Shown: positions 50,407 through 62,440, counted from the first letter of the stretch. The stretch: 64,000 nt of DNA from Buchnera aphidicola (Chaitophorus viminalis) (GCF_026122795.1 NZ_JAIWQV010000001.1:62001-126000), one strand, 5' to 3'. A program made the numbers and translations. The notes: generated by a model not told the origin, from the sequence alone.

Positions 50407-50796
50407 TTGATTTATACATTAATAGTAAAAGGTCCTGCATATGGTAAAGAAAATTCTATAAGTGCTTTATTTTTTGCTAAAGCTTTGATATCTAACAATA
50501 AACATATTTTAAAAAGTATTTTTTTTTATTGTGATGGTGTTTTAAATGCAAATAAATTTTTATCACCTGCAAAAAATGAATATGATATAAGAAAAAAATG
50601 GTGTGTTTTTAGTTTGAAAAATCAAGTTAGATTAAATGTTTGTTTTAGTGCAGCATTAAGACGTGGTATTATTGGTATAAAAGAAACATGTAATCAGAAA
50701 ATTTTAGATGGAAATTTAGATATTTTTTTTAAAATTTCTAGTTTAGAAAATTTATCTCGAGATATACAAAATTCTGATAGAGTAATACAGTTTTAA
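50407..50796 (+). CDS. tusD: Sulfur relay protein TusD (TTG start)
   Basis: Part of the TusBCD complex passing sulfur from IscS (via TusA) to TusE and MnmA for 2-thiouridine at U34 of tRNA. It has 129 residues (128 in E. coli). The catalytic Cys is in LNVCFSAALRRG (C79). VKGPAYGKE (about 7-15), the FFYCDGVLNANKF segment and DRVIQF end are typical. TTG 50407 is supported by TAGGAG 6 bp upstream and the exact family N-terminus. Confidence 0.95.
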   Translation: MIYTLIVKGPAYGKENSISALFFAKALISNNKHILKSIFFYCDGVLNANKFLSPAKNEYDIRKKWCVFSLKNQVRLNVCFSAALRRGIIGIKETCNQKILDGNLDIFFKISSLENLSRDIQNSDRVIQF

Positions 50797-50827
50797 CAAT
50801 ATTAATAGATTTGAAAAAAAAACTTAT

Positions 50828-51187
50828 ATGAAAAAAATAGCATTAATTTTTTCTTATTCTCCTTATGGAAATAGTTTTAGTCAAGAAGGATTAGATCTTT
50901 TGATTTCTTTAACTGGATATACAAATCGAATTGGAGTTTTTTTTATTGGAGATGGTATTTTAAATTGTATAAAAAAACAAAAATCAAAAAAAATTTATTT
51001 TTTAAATTATACCAAAAGATTTAAGATATTAAATTTTTTAGGAATTAAAAGATTTTATTGTAATATTTCTACTCTAAAAAGTAGAGGTTTATTTGGTATA
51101 AAAAATTTTTTTTTAAAAATAAATATTTTAAGTGATATTAATTTTAAAAATGAATTATGTACTTTTGATCATATTATAAATTTTTAA
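50828..51187 (+). CDS. tusC: Sulfur relay protein TusC
   Basis: Second subunit of TusBCD, 119 residues as in E. coli. SYSPYGNSFSQEGLDLLI (about 10-27), FFIGDGILNCI (about 43-53) and the C-terminal DHIINF identify the family. It sits 31 bp after tusD and 8 bp before tusB. Confidence 0.93.
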   Translation: MKKIALIFSYSPYGNSFSQEGLDLLISLTGYTNRIGVFFIGDGILNCIKKQKSKKIYFLNYTKRFKILNFLGIKRFYCNISTLKSRGLFGIKNFFLKINILSDINFKNELCTFDHIINF

Positions 51188-51195
51188 GGATAAAA

Positions 51196-51486
51196 ATGTT
51201 ACATACGTTCATTAACTCTCCTTTTAAAAGTGATTTTTTATTATTTTCTACAATAATTTCAAAAAAAGATGCTGTAGTTTTATTACAGGATGGTGTTTTA
51301 TTAGCATTGAAAAATAATTATTTTTTACAAAAAAAATATTTTTATTTTAAAAATAATTACGTTTTAGTAAATGATTTAAAAGCTAGAGGAATTTTAAACT
51401 CTAAAGTATCTAATTTGTTTAATCCTATAAATTATATTGATTTTGTTGATTTAACTGAAATACATAAACAACAAATTATTTGGTAA
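51196..51486 (+). CDS. tusB: Sulfur relay protein TusB
   Basis: 96 residues (95 in E. coli). MLHTFINSPFKSDF, VVLLQDGVLLAL (about 28-39), LVNDLKARGI (about 54-63) and ending in W match TusB. AAGGA ribosome site 7 bp before the ATG. tusDCB leads directly into the str operon, as in E. coli. Confidence 0.93.
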   Translation: MLHTFINSPFKSDFLLFSTIISKKDAVVLLQDGVLLALKNNYFLQKKYFYFKNNYVLVNDLKARGILNSKVSNLFNPINYIDFVDLTEIHKQQIIW

Positions 51487-51543
51487 ATAATTTATTTAAT
51501 TTAATAAAAATATGATTAAAAATTTTAAAATTAGGAATTTATT

Positions 51544-51918
51544 ATGACAACAATTAATCAATTAGTTCGTAAACCTAGATTAAAAAAAAAATTTAAAAGT
51601 AATGTTCCTGCATTATCTAAATGTCCTCAAAAAAGAGGTGTTTGTTTGAGAGTTTATACTACTACTCCAAAAAAACCAAATTCTGCTTTAAGAAAGGTAT
51701 GTAGAGTTCGTTTAACAAATGGATTAGAAGTCACTGCTTATATAGGAGGAGAAGGTCATAATTTGCAAGAACATTCTGTAATTTTAATTAGAGGAGGTCG
51801 TGTTAAAGATCTACCTGGAGTCAGATATCATATTGTTAGAGGTGCTTTAGATTGTGCTGGTGTAAAGGATCGTAAAAATGCACGTTCTAAGTATGGAGTT
51901 AAGAAGAAAAAAAATTAA
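51544..51918 (+). CDS. rpsL: 30S ribosomal protein S12
   Basis: 124 residues, as in E. coli. Decoding-centre loops [12 protein letters not shown] (about 41-52) and [13 protein letters not shown] (about 84-96) are intact with wild-type Lys residues (streptomycin-sensitive type). First gene of the str operon rpsL-rpsG-fusA-tufA. TAGGA precedes the ATG. Confidence 0.98.
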   Translation: MTTINQLVRKPRLKKKFKSNVPALSKCPQKRGVCLRVYTTTPKKPNSALRKVCRVRLTNGLEVTAYIGGEGHNLQEHSVILIRGGRVKDLPGVRYHIVRGALDCAGVKDRKNARSKYGVKKKKN

Positions 51919-51970
51919 TTTTTAATTAATTGTGTTTTTTTTTAAATATATTGATATAAAAGGAAAATAT

Positions 51971-52441
51971 ATGCCTCGTCGTAAAGTTATTGGATCTAGA
52001 AAAATTTTACCAGATCCAAAATATTCATCTGAATTATTAAGTAAATTTATTAACATATTAATGGTAGATGGAAAAAAATCTATTTCTGAAGTGATTGTTT
52101 ATAGTGCTTTAAAAATGTTATCTAAAAAAGTTGCAAAAAAACCATTAGATGCATTTGAAAATGCATTAGAACAAGTTCGTCCTGTTGTAGAAGTAAAATC
52201 TAGAAGAGTTGGGGGATCTACATATCAGGTACCTATAGAAGTTAGACCGGTTAGAAGAAATGCTTTAGCTATGAGATGGATAATTGAATCTGCTCGAAAA
52301 AGAAATGATAAATCTATGTCTCTTAGATTATTAAATGAATTATTAGATGCTATTTCTAATAAAGGTAATGCTGTTAAAAAAAAAGAAGATATGCATAAAA
52401 CAGCAGAAGCGAATAAAGCTTTTGCGCATTATAGATGGTAA
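51971..52441 (+). CDS. rpsG: 30S ribosomal protein S7
   Basis: 156 residues from ATG 51971, chosen for [17 protein letters not shown] and the AAAGGA ribosome site; an upstream GTG frame extension is not part of the family. [14 protein letters not shown] (about 80-93), [10 protein letters not shown] and the final HYRW are conserved. In E. coli S7 represses this operon; the site for it was not identified here. Confidence 0.98.
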   Translation: MPRRKVIGSRKILPDPKYSSELLSKFINILMVDGKKSISEVIVYSALKMLSKKVAKKPLDAFENALEQVRPVVEVKSRRVGGSTYQVPIEVRPVRRNALAMRWIIESARKRNDKSMSLRLLNELLDAISNKGNAVKKKEDMHKTAEANKAFAHYRW

Positions 52442-52468
52442 GTTTAATTTTAAATGAAAGGCAATAAA

Positions 52469-54580
52469 ATGGCTCGTCTAACACCTATTATAAATTATAG
52501 AAATATTGGAATTAGCGCTCATATTGATGCAGGTAAAACAACTACAACAGAAAGAATTTTATTTTACACAGGTGTAAATCATAAAATTGGAGAAGTACAT
52601 GATGGAGCTGCTACTATGGATTGGATGGAACAAGAACAAGAAAGAGGTATAACGATTACTTCAGCAGCTACTACAGCTTTTTGGTCTGGTATGGCGAATC
52701 AATATTCTTCTCATCGAATTAATATAATTGATACTCCAGGACATGTAGATTTTACAATTGAAGTAGAACGATCTATGCGAGTTTTAGATGGAGTAATTAT
52801 GGTATATTGTGCTGTAGGAGGTGTTCAACCGCAATCTGAAACAGTTTGGAGACAAGCTAATAAATATAATGTTCCAAGATTAGCATTTATCAATAAAATG
52901 GATAGATTAGGTGCTAATTTTTTAAAAGTAGTACAACAAATTAAAAAACGTTTAGGTGCAAATCCTATTCCTATACAGTTATCTATAGGTTCAGAAGAAA
53001 ATTTTATTGGAGTGATAGATTTAGTTAAAATGAAAGCAATTTATTGGAAAGATGAAGATCAAGGTGTAAGTTTTACCTATAAAGATATTCCTAAAGAATT
53101 ATTAGAAGAATCTATGCATTGGAATCATAAAATTATAGAATTAGTAGCTGATTCTGATGAGTTTTTGATGGAAAAATATTTTAATGAAGAAAAATTTTCT
53201 GAACAAGAAATTAAAAATGTTTTAAGAAAAAAATCTTTAAATAATGAAATTGTTTTAGTGACTTGTGGATCGGCATTTAAAAATAAAGGTGTACAATCTT
53301 TATTAGATGCTGTGATTGATTATTTACCTTCTCCTATAGATGTTAATAATATATTAAATCAAAAAAAAAATACTCATGATTCTCATAAAAATCTTAAAAA
53401 ATGTCAAGATCAAGACTCATTTTCTGCTTTAGCGTTTAAAATTTCTACTGATCCTTATGTAGGAAATTTAACTTTTTTTAGAGTATATTCTGGTATGATT
53501 TCTTCTGGAGATACTATTTTAAATTCTATAAAAAATAAACGTGAACGTGTAGGTAGAATAGTACAAATGCATGCAAATAAAAGAGAAGAAATTAAAAAAG
53601 TTTATTCTGGAGATATAGCAGCAGCTATTGGTTTAAAAGATGTTAGTACAGGAGATACTTTATGTGATCCAGAAAATCCAGTCATTTTAGAAAAAATGGA
53701 ATTTCCAGAACCTGTAATTTCGATTGCTGTTGAACCAAAAACTAAAGTTGATCAAGAAAAAATGGGTGTTGCATTAAATAGATTAGCTAAAGAAGATCCA
53801 TCATTTAAAGTTTCTACAGATATAGAGTCTAATCAAACAATTGTATCTGGTATGGGAGAATTACATTTAGAAATTATTATTGATCGTATGAAAAGAGAAT
53901 TTAGTGTTGACGCTAATATAGGAAAACCACAAGTAGCGTATAGAGAGACGATTGGAATAGAAATTAAAAATATTGAAGGAAAATATATAAAACAATCTGG
54001 AGGTAGAGGACAATATGGACATGTAGTAATAGATATTTTTCCATTAAAGCCTGGTCAAGAAGGTTATCAATTTATTAATAAAATTAAAGGAGGAATTATT
54101 CCTGGAGAATATATTTCTGCAGTAAATAAAGGAATTCAGGAGCAATTAAAATTTGGACCTTTAGCTGGATATCCTGTAGTAGATATAGGAGTTATATTAC
54201 ATGACGGTTCTTATCATGATGTTGATTCTTCTGAAATCGCTTTTAAGTTAGCTGCTTCAATTGCATTTAAAAGTGCATTTAAAAAAGCAAAACCAATTTT
54301 ATTAGAACCAATTATGTCTGTTGAAGTAGAGACACCTGAAATGTATATGGGAGATGTTATTGGAGATTTAAATAGACGTCGTGGAATAATTGAAAGTATG
54401 ATGGATCAAGATTTAAGAAAAATTATTAAATCTTTAGTTCCACTTTCTGAAATGTTTGGATATGCTACTGATTTACGTTCACAAACTCAAGGTAGAGCTT
54501 CATATTCTATGGAATTTTTAAAATATGTTACAGCTCCATCTAATATTTCAAAAAAGATTCTTGAAAAAAAAAATAAATAA
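52469..54580 (+). CDS. fusA: Elongation factor G
   Basis: Translocation GTPase, 703 residues (704 in E. coli). The ATG 52469 gives [27 protein letters not shown] lies 9 bp before. G1 AHIDAGKTT (about 17-25), switch [10 protein letters not shown]3 DTPGHVD (about 89-95), G4 NKMD (about 143-146). Domain IV loop region [10 protein letters not shown] conserved. Two short deletions relative to E. coli near residues 290-310 and 645-660. Confidence 0.98.
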   Translation: MARLTPIINYRNIGISAHIDAGKTTTTERILFYTGVNHKIGEVHDGAATMDWMEQEQERGITITSAATTAFWSGMANQYSSHRINIIDTPGHVDFTIEVERSMRVLDGVIMVYCAVGGVQPQSETVWRQANKYNVPRLAFINKMDRLGANFLKVVQQIKKRLGANPIPIQLSIGSEENFIGVIDLVKMKAIYWKDEDQGVSFTYKDIPKELLEESMHWNHKIIELVADSDEFLMEKYFNEEKFSEQEIKNVLRKKSLNNEIVLVTCGSAFKNKGVQSLLDAVIDYLPSPIDVNNILNQKKNTHDSHKNLKKCQDQDSFSALAFKISTDPYVGNLTFFRVYSGMISSGDTILNSIKNKRERVGRIVQMHANKREEIKKVYSGDIAAAIGLKDVSTGDTLCDPENPVILEKMEFPEPVISIAVEPKTKVDQEKMGVALNRLAKEDPSFKVSTDIESNQTIVSGMGELHLEIIIDRMKREFSVDANIGKPQVAYRETIGIEIKNIEGKYIKQSGGRGQYGHVVIDIFPLKPGQEGYQFINKIKGGIIPGEYISAVNKGIQEQLKFGPLAGYPVVDIGVILHDGSYHDVDSSEIAFKLAASIAFKSAFKKAKPILLEPIMSVEVETPEMYMGDVIGDLNRRRGIIESMMDQDLRKIIKSLVPLSEMFGYATDLRSQTQGRASYSMEFLKYVTAPSNISKKILEKKNK

Positions 54581-54629
54581 TGTATATCATTAAGATAAAT
54601 AAATTTTAATTTTCTGATAAGGTAAAATT

Positions 54630-55814
54630 ATGTCAAAAGAAAAGTTTGAACGTTCTAAAGTACATATTAATGTTGGAACAATTGGTCATGTAGATCATGG
54701 AAAAACTACTTTAACTGCTGCAATTACTACTGTTTTATCTAAAAAATATGGTGGCTCAGCTCGTGCTTTTGATCAAATTGATAACGCTCCAGAAGAAAAA
54801 GCGAGAGGTATTACAATAAATACTTCTCATGTGGAATATGATACTAAAAATAGACATTATGCTCATGTAGATTGTCCTGGACATGCAGATTATATAAAAA
54901 ACATGATTACTGGTGCAGCTCAAATGGATGGGGCAATATTAGTAGTTGCAGCTACTGATGGTCCAATGCCACAAACTCGAGAACATATTTTATTAGGAAG
55001 ACAAGTAGGAGTACCTTATATTGTTGTTTTTTTAAATAAATGTGACATGGTAGATGATGAAGAATTATTAGAATTAGTAGAAATGGAAGTCAGAGATTTA
55101 TTAACACAATATGAATTTCCAGGTGATGATACTCCAATTGTTAGAGGTTCAGCTTTAAAAGCATTAGAAGGAGATGTAAAATGGGAATCTAAAATTATTG
55201 ATTTAGCTAATTTATTAGATTCTTATATACCAGAACCAAAGAGAGCAATAGATGAACCATTTTTATTACCTATTGAAGATGTTTTTTCTATTTCCGGAAG
55301 AGGAACAGTAGTAACTGGAAGAGTAGAACGAGGAATAATTAAAATAGGTGAAGAAGTAGAAATTGTAGGCATTAAACCTACTACAAAAACTATTTGCACT
55401 GGTGTAGAAATGTTTAGAAAATTATTAGATGAAGGACGTGCAGGTGAAAATATTGGTGTTCTTTTAAGAGGTACAAAAAGAGAAGATATTGAGAGAGGTC
55501 AAGTTTTATCAAAACCAGGAAGTATTTTACCTCATGTAAAATTTGAATCTGAAGTATATGTTTTATCTAAAGAAGAAGGAGGTAGACATACACCATTTTT
55601 TAAAGGATATAGACCTCAATTTTATTTTAGAACAACTGATGTAACAGGTTTAGTTGAATTACCAAAAGATATTGAAATGGTTATGCCGGGAGATAATATC
55701 AAAATTACAGTGACTTTAATACATCCTGTAGCTATGGAAGATGGATTAAGATTTGCTATTAGAGAAGGTGGAAGAACTGTAGGAGCAGGTGTAGTATCTA
55801 AAGTTATTAGTTAA
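54630..55814 (+). CDS. tufA: Elongation factor Tu
   Basis: Carries aminoacyl-tRNA to the ribosome; 394 residues as in E. coli. G1 GHVDHGKTT (about 19-27), effector [13 protein letters not shown]3 DCPGHAD (about 81-87), G4 NKCD (about 136-139). It ends VSKVIS. Only one tuf gene is seen in this window. Last gene of the str operon, followed by a strong terminator. Confidence 0.98.
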   Translation: MSKEKFERSKVHINVGTIGHVDHGKTTLTAAITTVLSKKYGGSARAFDQIDNAPEEKARGITINTSHVEYDTKNRHYAHVDCPGHADYIKNMITGAAQMDGAILVVAATDGPMPQTREHILLGRQVGVPYIVVFLNKCDMVDDEELLELVEMEVRDLLTQYEFPGDDTPIVRGSALKALEGDVKWESKIIDLANLLDSYIPEPKRAIDEPFLLPIEDVFSISGRGTVVTGRVERGIIKIGEEVEIVGIKPTTKTICTGVEMFRKLLDEGRAGENIGVLLRGTKREDIERGQVLSKPGSILPHVKFESEVYVLSKEEGGRHTPFFKGYRPQFYFRTTDVTGLVELPKDIEMVMPGDNIKITVTLIHPVAMEDGLRFAIREGGRTVGAGVVSKVIS

Positions 55815-55861
55815 AACTTAATTTATTAAATAAATAATTTAAGTTTAAGAATATAATTTTT

Positions 55862-55895
55862 AATCAAGAAAAGAAAGATTTCTTTTCTTGATTTT
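55862..55895 (+). terminator. Rho-independent terminator of the str operon
   Basis: A perfect 15-nt inverted repeat (AATCAAGAAAAGAAA at 55862-55876 and its complement at 55879-55893) followed by TT. Effective loop 4-6 nt. Four G-C pairs. Lies 48 bp after the tufA stop. Confidence 0.85.
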
Positions 55896-56031
55896 AATAG
55901 TAATTTGAAATTTTAAAATTAATATTAATATTAGATAAATAATAATATAGTATTAATTTGTAAAAAGATTTATTTTATAATATTATTTATAAATAAATTA
56001 TTAAAATTTAATTATTCTAAAAAATATTTAA

Positions 56032-56442
<411 letters not shown>

Positions 56443-56474
56443 TAATTTATTTTTAAAGGAGTTAATAAAAAATT

Positions 56475-57128
56475 GTGCTTGGATTAGTAGGTAAAAAAAT
56501 TGGTATGACAAGAATTTTTAGTGAATCAGGAAATTCAATTCCTATAACTGTAATTGAAATAGTGGAGAATAGAATTACGCAAATTAAAGATCAATATTTA
56601 AAAAAATTTTTTACAATACAATTAACTACTGGAGAAAAAAAAAATAAAGTTTTAAATAAACCGAAATTAGGACATTTTAAAAAAAATAATATTCAACCAG
56701 GTCGTGGATTATGGGAATTTAAAGTTTTAGACAAAAGTAAATTTTTTGTAGGTCAAAATTTATATGTAGATTTTTTTAAAGATATAAAAAAAGTAGATAT
56801 TACAGGAATTTCTAAAGGAAAAGGTTTTTCTGGTACCATTAAGCGTTGGAATTTTTCTTCTCAAGATGCTTCACATGGAAATTCTTTATCACATAGAGCA
56901 CCTGGATCAATTGGACAAAATCAAACTCCAGGACGTGTATTTAAAGGTAAAAAAATGTCAGGTCATTTGGGAAATAAAAAAGTTACGATACAAAGTTTAT
57001 CAGTAGTTGAAATTAATAAAAATAAAAACTATCTTTTAATTAAAGGTTCAGTTCCTGGTATGTTAGGTGGAAATTTAATTATTAAACCTTCTGTAAAAAA
57101 CATAAAAGGAGTGAATGTATGGAATTAA
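56475..57128 (+). CDS. rplC: 50S ribosomal protein L3 (GTG start)
   Basis: 217 residues (209 in E. coli). GTG 56475 gives [15 protein letters not shown], with AAAGGAG about 14 bp upstream. [16 protein letters not shown] (about 114-129) and [23 protein letters not shown] (a run interrupted in my reading only for brevity) identify the long loop with the GQ site methylated by PrmB. The last 10 bp overlap rplD. Confidence 0.97.
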   Translation: MLGLVGKKIGMTRIFSESGNSIPITVIEIVENRITQIKDQYLKKFFTIQLTTGEKKNKVLNKPKLGHFKKNNIQPGRGLWEFKVLDKSKFFVGQNLYVDFFKDIKKVDITGISKGKGFSGTIKRWNFSSQDASHGNSLSHRAPGSIGQNQTPGRVFKGKKMSGHLGNKKVTIQSLSVVEINKNKNYLLIKGSVPGMLGGNLIIKPSVKNIKGVNVWN

Positions 57129-57727
57129 TTTTAAAAGACACTAAAGAAGTAGTAAAGATATCGTCTAAGATTTTTAACTGTGATTTTAACGAATTATTAG
57201 TGAATCAAGTTTTAAAATCATACTATTATTCTCAAAGACAAGGTACTAAATCTCAAAAAAGTAAAGCAGAAGTTTCTGGATCTGGAAAAAAACCTTGGCG
57301 TCAAAAAGGAACAGGAAGAGCTCGTGCAGGATCTTTAAGAAGTCCTCTTTGGCGTTCTGGAGGTGTAACGTTTGCTTCTAAACCTAAAAATTATTTTAAA
57401 AAAATTAATAAAAAAATGTATCGTGGAGCATTAAAATGTATATTATCTAAATTAATTAAAGATGATTGTATGATTGTTTTTAAGGAATTTAAAATTCAAT
57501 TTCCTCGTACAAAAGTATTATTAAATAAATTAAATAAAATTTGTACAAAACATGTAATGATTATAAAAGAAAAAATAGATAAAAATATTTTTTTAGCTTC
57601 TAGAAATTTATATAAAATTACAGCTGTGAATTTAGATTCTATAAATCCTTTAATTTTATTGAATTATAGAAAAATTTTAATAACATTACAAGCATTAAAA
57701 AAATTAGAGGAAATTCTTGAATGTTAA
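57119..57727 (+). CDS. rplD: 50S ribosomal protein L4
   Basis: 202 residues (201 in E. coli). [31 protein letters not shown] (about 58-73) and [10 protein letters not shown]. In E. coli L4 also regulates this operon through the leader. The ATG lies within the end of rplC, and its stop overlaps rplW by 7 bp: tight packing not seen in E. coli at the first junction. Confidence 0.97.
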   Translation: MELILKDTKEVVKISSKIFNCDFNELLVNQVLKSYYYSQRQGTKSQKSKAEVSGSGKKPWRQKGTGRARAGSLRSPLWRSGGVTFASKPKNYFKKINKKMYRGALKCILSKLIKDDCMIVFKEFKIQFPRTKVLLNKLNKICTKHVMIIKEKIDKNIFLASRNLYKITAVNLDSINPLILLNYRKILITLQALKKLEEILEC

Positions 57728-58020
57728 AACAAAACTTCTTATTTCAAACTATTCAATCTATATATGTTTCAGAAAAATCTAATCAATCTAAAGAAAATAA
57801 TGTATTAGTTCTTAAAGTTGATAAAAAAGCTACTAAAAAAGAAATTAAAATATCTGTAGAAGAAATGTTTAAATTAAAAGTAAGAAAAGTAAATCTTTTA
57901 AATGTTAAAGGTAAAAAAAAAAATAAAGGTAAAAACATATTTTTTAAAAAGAATTGGAAAAAAGCATATGTTTTTTTAAATTCTAATCAAAATTTAGATT
58001 TTTTAAATAATTCAGCATAA
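57721..58020 (+). CDS. rplW: 50S ribosomal protein L23
   Basis: 99 residues (100 in E. coli). The segment VSEKSNQSKENNVLVLKVDK (about 16-35), KLKVRKVNLLNVKGK and KKNWKKAYV match L23, which forms the docking site for trigger factor and SRP at the tunnel exit. Starts within the final codons of rplD. Confidence 0.96.
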   Translation: MLKQNFLFQTIQSIYVSEKSNQSKENNVLVLKVDKKATKKEIKISVEEMFKLKVRKVNLLNVKGKKKNKGKNIFFKKNWKKAYVFLNSNQNLDFLNNSA

Positions 58021-58037
58021 ATTAGAGAATAAAATTA

Positions 58038-58859
58038 ATGACAATTGTTAAATGTAAACCCACTTCTCCTGGACGTCGCCATGTAATCAAGGTAGTAGAT
58101 TCTAATTTATATAAAGGTCAACCATTTTCTAATTTATTAAAGAAAAATAATAAAAGCGGTGGAAGAAATAATAAAGGTAGAATTACTACTAGACATATTG
58201 GAGGAAGACATAAAAGAGCATATCGAATAATAGATTTTAAAAGAACGAAAGATAATATTTTTGCTTCTGTGATTCGTTTAGAATACGATCCTAATCGTTC
58301 TTCAAATATTGCTTTAATTTTATATAGAGATGGAACATATAGTTATATTTTAGCACCTAAAGGTCTTAAAATTGGATCTAAAATATGTTCTGGAAAAAAT
58401 GTAGGTATTAAAATAGGAAATTCTCTACCATTAAATAAAATTCCTATAGGTTCATTTATTCATAATGTTGAATTAAAACCTGGTAAAGGAGGACAACTAG
58501 CTCGTTCTGCAGGGAGTTATTTACAAATTATTTCTAAAGAAAATGATTATGTTAGTGTACGTATGCGTTCTGGAGAAATGAGAAAAATATTATCAAATTG
58601 TAGAGCTACTATTGGTGAAGTAGGAAATTCTGAACATATGTTACAAGTTTTAGGAAAAGCAGGAGCTTCTCGTTGGAGAGGAATTAGACCCACTGTACGT
58701 GGTACTGCTATGAATCCTATTGATCATCCACATGGAGGAGGTGAAGGTAGAAATTTTGGGAAACATCCAGTGACTCCATGGGGTATACAAACTAAAGGTA
58801 AAAAAACAAGAAGAAATAAAAGAACACAAAAATTTATTATTCGTTCTAGAAAAAAATAA
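58038..58859 (+). CDS. rplB: 50S ribosomal protein L2
   Basis: 273 residues as in E. coli. [29 protein letters not shown] (about 42-59), [10 protein letters not shown] and the peptidyl-transferase region segment [14 protein letters not shown] (about 225-238) are intact. Located 17 bp after rplW. Confidence 0.98.
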   Translation: MTIVKCKPTSPGRRHVIKVVDSNLYKGQPFSNLLKKNNKSGGRNNKGRITTRHIGGRHKRAYRIIDFKRTKDNIFASVIRLEYDPNRSSNIALILYRDGTYSYILAPKGLKIGSKICSGKNVGIKIGNSLPLNKIPIGSFIHNVELKPGKGGQLARSAGSYLQIISKENDYVSVRMRSGEMRKILSNCRATIGEVGNSEHMLQVLGKAGASRWRGIRPTVRGTAMNPIDHPHGGGEGRNFGKHPVTPWGIQTKGKKTRRNKRTQKFIIRSRKK

Positions 58860-58883
58860 TTTATTACATATAGGATATATTTT

Positions 58884-59162
58884 ATGCCACGTTCTTTAAA
58901 AAAAGGACCATTTATTGATTCAAGTTTATTAAAAAAGATAGATATATCTATATCTCAAAAAAGTAGAAAACCGATTAAAACATGGTCTAGAAGATCTACT
59001 ATTTTTCCAAATATGGTTGGTTTAACTATTGCAGTACATAATGGAAAACAACATATTCCTATTTTTATTACAGAAGAAATGGTTGGTCATAAATTAGGTG
59101 AATTTTCTTTAACCAGAACTTATAGAGGTCATTCAGCTGATAAAAAAATTAAACAACGTTAA
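58884..59162 (+). CDS. rpsS: 30S ribosomal protein S19
   Basis: 92 residues as in E. coli. [26 protein letters not shown] (about 33-46) and the C-terminal [11 protein letters not shown] are conserved. Sits between rplB and rplV with short spacers. Confidence 0.98.
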   Translation: MPRSLKKGPFIDSSLLKKIDISISQKSRKPIKTWSRRSTIFPNMVGLTIAVHNGKQHIPIFITEEMVGHKLGEFSLTRTYRGHSADKKIKQR

Positions 59163-59191
59163 TTCCGTTTATATAAATAAGGAAAACATTT

Positions 59192-59524
59192 GTGAAAGTT
59201 TTTGCTACGTATAAAAAAGCTCGTTCTTCTGCTCAAAAATTAAGATTAATTGCAGATGAAATTCGTGGAAAAAAAGTAGAAACAGCATTGAATATATTAA
59301 ATTTTTCTAAGAAAAAAGCAGCATTATTAATAAAAAAAGTATTAGAATCTGCAATTTCTAATGCAGAAAATAATCAAGGATTAGATATTGATTTATTAAA
59401 AATTTGTGAAATTTTAATAGATGAAGGTCCAACTATAAAACGTATGATACCTCGTGCTAAAGGAAAAGCAGATCAAATATTGAAACGTACTAGTCATATT
59501 AAAATTGTAGTATCAGAATTGTAA
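59192..59524 (+). CDS. rplV: 50S ribosomal protein L22 (GTG start)
   Basis: 110 residues as in E. coli. [20 protein letters not shown] (about 11-30), [14 protein letters not shown] and the tunnel-lining hairpin [18 protein letters not shown] (about 86-103). GTG 59192 follows AAGGAAA. Confidence 0.97.
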   Translation: MKVFATYKKARSSAQKLRLIADEIRGKKVETALNILNFSKKKAALLIKKVLESAISNAENNQGLDIDLLKICEILIDEGPTIKRMIPRAKGKADQILKRTSHIKIVVSEL

Positions 59525-59541
59525 TTTGGAGAGATATAATT

Positions 59542-60240
59542 ATGGGACAAAAAGTACATCCACATGGAATGAGATTAGGAATTATTAAACAATGGAATTC
59601 TATATGGTTTTCTAATAGTAAAAATTTTTCTGAATATTTAAGTAATGATTTTGAAGTACGGCAGTTTTTAATGAAAAAATTATCTCGAGCATCCGTTTCA
59701 AAAATTATTATAGAAAGACATTCTAAAACTATAAAAGTGATTATATATACTTCTAGACCAGGAATTGTAATTGGAAAGAAAGGTGAAGATATAGAAAATT
59801 TAAAAAAAATTATTTCAAAGATTTCTAAAGTACAATCTCAAATTACTATTTCAGAAATAAGAAAACCAGAGTTAGATGCAAAATTAGTAGCAGATAACAT
59901 TGCATCTCAATTAGAAAAAAGAGTAATTTATCGTCGAGCTATGAAAAGAGCTATTCAAAATTCTATGAGACATGGTGCTAAAGGAATTAAAGTAGAAATT
60001 AGTGGAAGATTAGGTGGTTCAGAAATTGCTAGAACAGAATGGCAAAGAGAAGGCAGAGTACCATTACATACATTACGTGCAGATATTGATTATAGTTTTG
60101 TTCCAGCTCATACTATTTATGGTGTAGTAGGAGTGAAAGTTTGGATTTTTAAAGGAGAAATTTTAGGAGGAATGCCAAATATTGAAGATAAAAATTATTC
60201 TAATATAAATTTTACTAAAAATAAAAAAAATAAAAGATAG
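59542..60240 (+). CDS. rpsC: 30S ribosomal protein S3
   Basis: 232 residues (233 in E. coli). [20 protein letters not shown], the KH motif [18 protein letters not shown] (about 73-90) and [13 protein letters not shown] (about 155-167) are present. The C-terminal tail is Asn/Lys rich. GGAGA ribosome site. Confidence 0.97.
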   Translation: MGQKVHPHGMRLGIIKQWNSIWFSNSKNFSEYLSNDFEVRQFLMKKLSRASVSKIIIERHSKTIKVIIYTSRPGIVIGKKGEDIENLKKIISKISKVQSQITISEIRKPELDAKLVADNIASQLEKRVIYRRAMKRAIQNSMRHGAKGIKVEISGRLGGSEIARTEWQREGRVPLHTLRADIDYSFVPAHTIYGVVGVKVWIFKGEILGGMPNIEDKNYSNINFTKNKKNKR

Positions 60241-60257
60241 TAAGGAGAATTTTTATA

Positions 60258-60671
60258 ATGCTTCAACCTAAACGTACCAAATTTAGAAAAATGCATAAAG
60301 GACGTAATAGAGGTATAATTGTAAATGATAAAATTATTTTTGGAACTTTTGGTTTAAAAGCAATTACAAGAGGTCGTTTAACATCTCGTCAAATTGAATC
60401 TGCTAGAAGAAGTATTGCTCGATATGTGAAAAAATTAGGAAAACTATGGATACGTATTTTTCCAGATAAACCAATTACTCAAAAACCTTTAGAGGTTAGA
60501 ATGGGAAAAGGAAAAGGAAATGTTGAATATTGGGTTTCATTAGTTCAACCAGGAAAAATTTTATATGAAATTACTGGTATTTCTGAAGAAGAATCTCGTC
60601 AAGCATTTAAATTAGCTTCAGATAAATTACCTGTGAAAACTATATTTGTTTATAAAGTGGAAGATTTATGA
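60258..60671 (+). CDS. rplP: 50S ribosomal protein L16
   Basis: 137 residues (136 in E. coli). [35 protein letters not shown] (about 36-51) and [13 protein letters not shown] (about 81-93) are conserved. The stop overlaps the rpmC start (ATGA). Confidence 0.98.
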   Translation: MLQPKRTKFRKMHKGRNRGIIVNDKIIFGTFGLKAITRGRLTSRQIESARRSIARYVKKLGKLWIRIFPDKPITQKPLEVRMGKGKGNVEYWVSLVQPGKILYEITGISEEESRQAFKLASDKLPVKTIFVYKVEDL

Positions 60672-60874
60672 AGATTAGTGAATTAAGAAATAAAAAATTA
60701 GATTTTTTAAATACAGAATTGTTAAATTTATTGAAAGAAAAATTTAATTTAAAATTACAATTTTCTTCTAATAAATTAAAACAAACTCATTTATTAAAAA
60801 TAAATAGAAAAAATATTGCAATTATTAAAACAGTCATATCTGAAAAGGATCGATTACATGTCAGAAAAAAGTAA
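60668..60874 (+). CDS. rpmC: 50S ribosomal protein L29
   Basis: 68 residues (63 in E. coli). Two-helix protein with [19 protein letters not shown] and [11 protein letters not shown]; the usual RRDIARVKT appears as [11 protein letters not shown]. The C-terminus is extended by a few residues so that the gene overlaps rpsQ by 17 bp. Confidence 0.93.
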   Translation: MKISELRNKKLDFLNTELLNLLKEKFNLKLQFSSNKLKQTHLLKINRKNIAIIKTVISEKDRLHVRKK

Positions 60875-61103
60875 ATTTTTACAAGGAGTAGTAATAAGTA
60901 ATAAAATGCAAAAGTCTATTATTGTTCTTGTAGAAAGATTTATTAAACATCATACATATAAAAAATTTATAAAAAAAAGAACTAAATTTTTCGTACATGA
61001 TGAATATAATAAATGTTCTATTGGAGATTATGTATATATTAAAGAATGTCGTCCTATTTCTAAAAATAAATCTTGGACTTTAGTGAATATTATAAAAAAA
61101 TAA
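60858..61103 (+). CDS. rpsQ: 30S ribosomal protein S17
   Basis: 81 residues (84 in E. coli) from ATG 60858, chosen because [20 protein letters not shown] aligns with the family N-terminus. [20 protein letters not shown] and [16 protein letters not shown] (about 60-75) are clear. Begins inside the end of rpmC. An earlier ATG in frame (60816) would add 14 unrelated residues. Confidence 0.95.
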   Translation: MSEKSKFLQGVVISNKMQKSIIVLVERFIKHHTYKKFIKKRTKFFVHDEYNKCSIGDYVYIKECRPISKNKSWTLVNIIKK

Positions 61104-61163
61104 TATTTAATTAAATTTTGTAATATTTATAAATTTTAAATTTTTTATACAAGGTTAATATAA

Positions 61164-61532
61164 ATGATTCAAGAACAAACTATATTAAATATAGCAGATA
61201 ATTCTGGAGCTCGTTCGGTAATGTGTATTAAAGTATTAGGTGGATCTAAACGTAGATATGCTAATATTGGAGATATAATAAAAATTGCTGTTAAAGAAGC
61301 TATTCCTCGAGGAAAAGTAAAAAAAGGAGAAGTGTTAAAAGCAGTTATAGTTAGAACTAAAAAAGGTATTCGAAGATCAGATGGTTCTGTATTAAGATTT
61401 GATAGTAATGCATGTGTTGTTTTAAATAATAATGAACAACCAATTGGAACGCGTATTTTTGGTCCAGTTACTCGTGAGTTACGTACAGAAAAGTTTATGA
61501 AAATTATTTCTTTAGCTCCTGAAGTATTATAA
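61164..61532 (+). CDS. rplN: 50S ribosomal protein L14
   Basis: 122 residues (123 in E. coli). [40 protein letters not shown] (about 44-63) and [13 protein letters not shown] (about 97-109) are conserved. First gene of the spc operon in E. coli; 60 bp after rpsQ, so the S10 and spc operons may be transcribed together here. Confidence 0.98.
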   Translation: MIQEQTILNIADNSGARSVMCIKVLGGSKRRYANIGDIIKIAVKEAIPRGKVKKGEVLKAVIVRTKKGIRRSDGSVLRFDSNACVVLNNNEQPIGTRIFGPVTRELRTEKFMKIISLAPEVL

Positions 61533-61551
61533 AATTTACAGGTATAATAAC

Positions 61552-61866
61552 ATGGCATCAAAAATTCGTATTAATGATAAAATAATTGTTATATCAGGAA
61601 AAGATCGCGGTAAAATTGGAATAGTAAAAAAAATATTTTCTAAAAATAAAGTGATTGTTAAAGGTATAAATATAGTAAAAAAACATATTAAACCTATTCC
61701 AGCAGAAAATAAATTAGGTGGTATTATAAAAATGGAATCTTATATTCATATTTCTAATATCGCTCTTTTAAATCCTAATACAAATAAACCGGATAAAGTA
61801 GGATTTAAGTTTAATCAAGGAAAAAAAATTCGTTTTTTTAAGTCTAATAATTTATCTATTAAATAA
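61552..61866 (+). CDS. rplX: 50S ribosomal protein L24
   Basis: 104 residues as in E. coli. The KOW motif [20 protein letters not shown] (about 10-29) and the [19 protein letters not shown] segment are present. Starts 19 bp after rplN. Confidence 0.97.
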   Translation: MASKIRINDKIIVISGKDRGKIGIVKKIFSKNKVIVKGINIVKKHIKPIPAENKLGGIIKMESYIHISNIALLNPNTNKPDKVGFKFNQGKKIRFFKSNNLSIK

Positions 61867-61880
61867 ATTGGAATATAATA

Positions 61881-62420
61881 ATGATTGATATGTATAATTT
61901 TTATAAAACACAAGTCATTCCAAAGTTTATTAAAAAATTTAATTATACTTCTATAATGCAAGTACCAAAAATAGATAAAATTACATTAAATATGGGAGTA
62001 GGAGAAGCTTTAGTTAATAAAAAAAAATTAGAATATGCAATATCTGATTTAACTTTAATTTCTGGACAAAAACCTATAGTAACAAAAGCTAGAAAATCAA
62101 TTGCAGGATTTAAAATTAGACAAGGAAATGCGATTGGATGTAAAGTTACTTTAAGACGTTTAAGAAAATGGCATTTTTTAAATAAATTAATTAATATTGC
62201 TATGCCTAGAATTCGAGATTTTAGAGGATTTCCAAAAAAATCTTTTGATAAATGTGGAAATTATAATTTTGGTATTAAAGAACAAATTATTTTTCCTGAA
62301 ATTGATTATGATAAAATTGATAAGATTAGAGGTTTAGATATATCAATAGTTACTACAGCTAAATCTAATTTAGAAGCATTTTATTTATTATCAAAGTTTA
62401 ATTTTCCTTTTCGTAAATAA
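61881..62420 (+). CDS. rplE: 50S ribosomal protein L5
   Basis: 179 residues as in E. coli. [19 protein letters not shown] (about 25-43), [20 protein letters not shown] (about 61-80) and [19 protein letters not shown] are conserved; contacts 5S rRNA. ATG 61881 has GGAA 7 bp before; a second ATG 9 bp on is possible. Confidence 0.97.
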   Translation: MIDMYNFYKTQVIPKFIKKFNYTSIMQVPKIDKITLNMGVGEALVNKKKLEYAISDLTLISGQKPIVTKARKSIAGFKIRQGNAIGCKVTLRRLRKWHFLNKLINIAMPRIRDFRGFPKKSFDKCGNYNFGIKEQIIFPEIDYDKIDKIRGLDISIVTTAKSNLEAFYLLSKFNFPFRK

Positions 62421-62440
62421 TTTAATTAAGGTTTTATTAC

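Noticed and set aside
61169-61561. Minus-strand frame of 130 codons over rplN
   Set aside because: Antisense to the highly conserved rplN.
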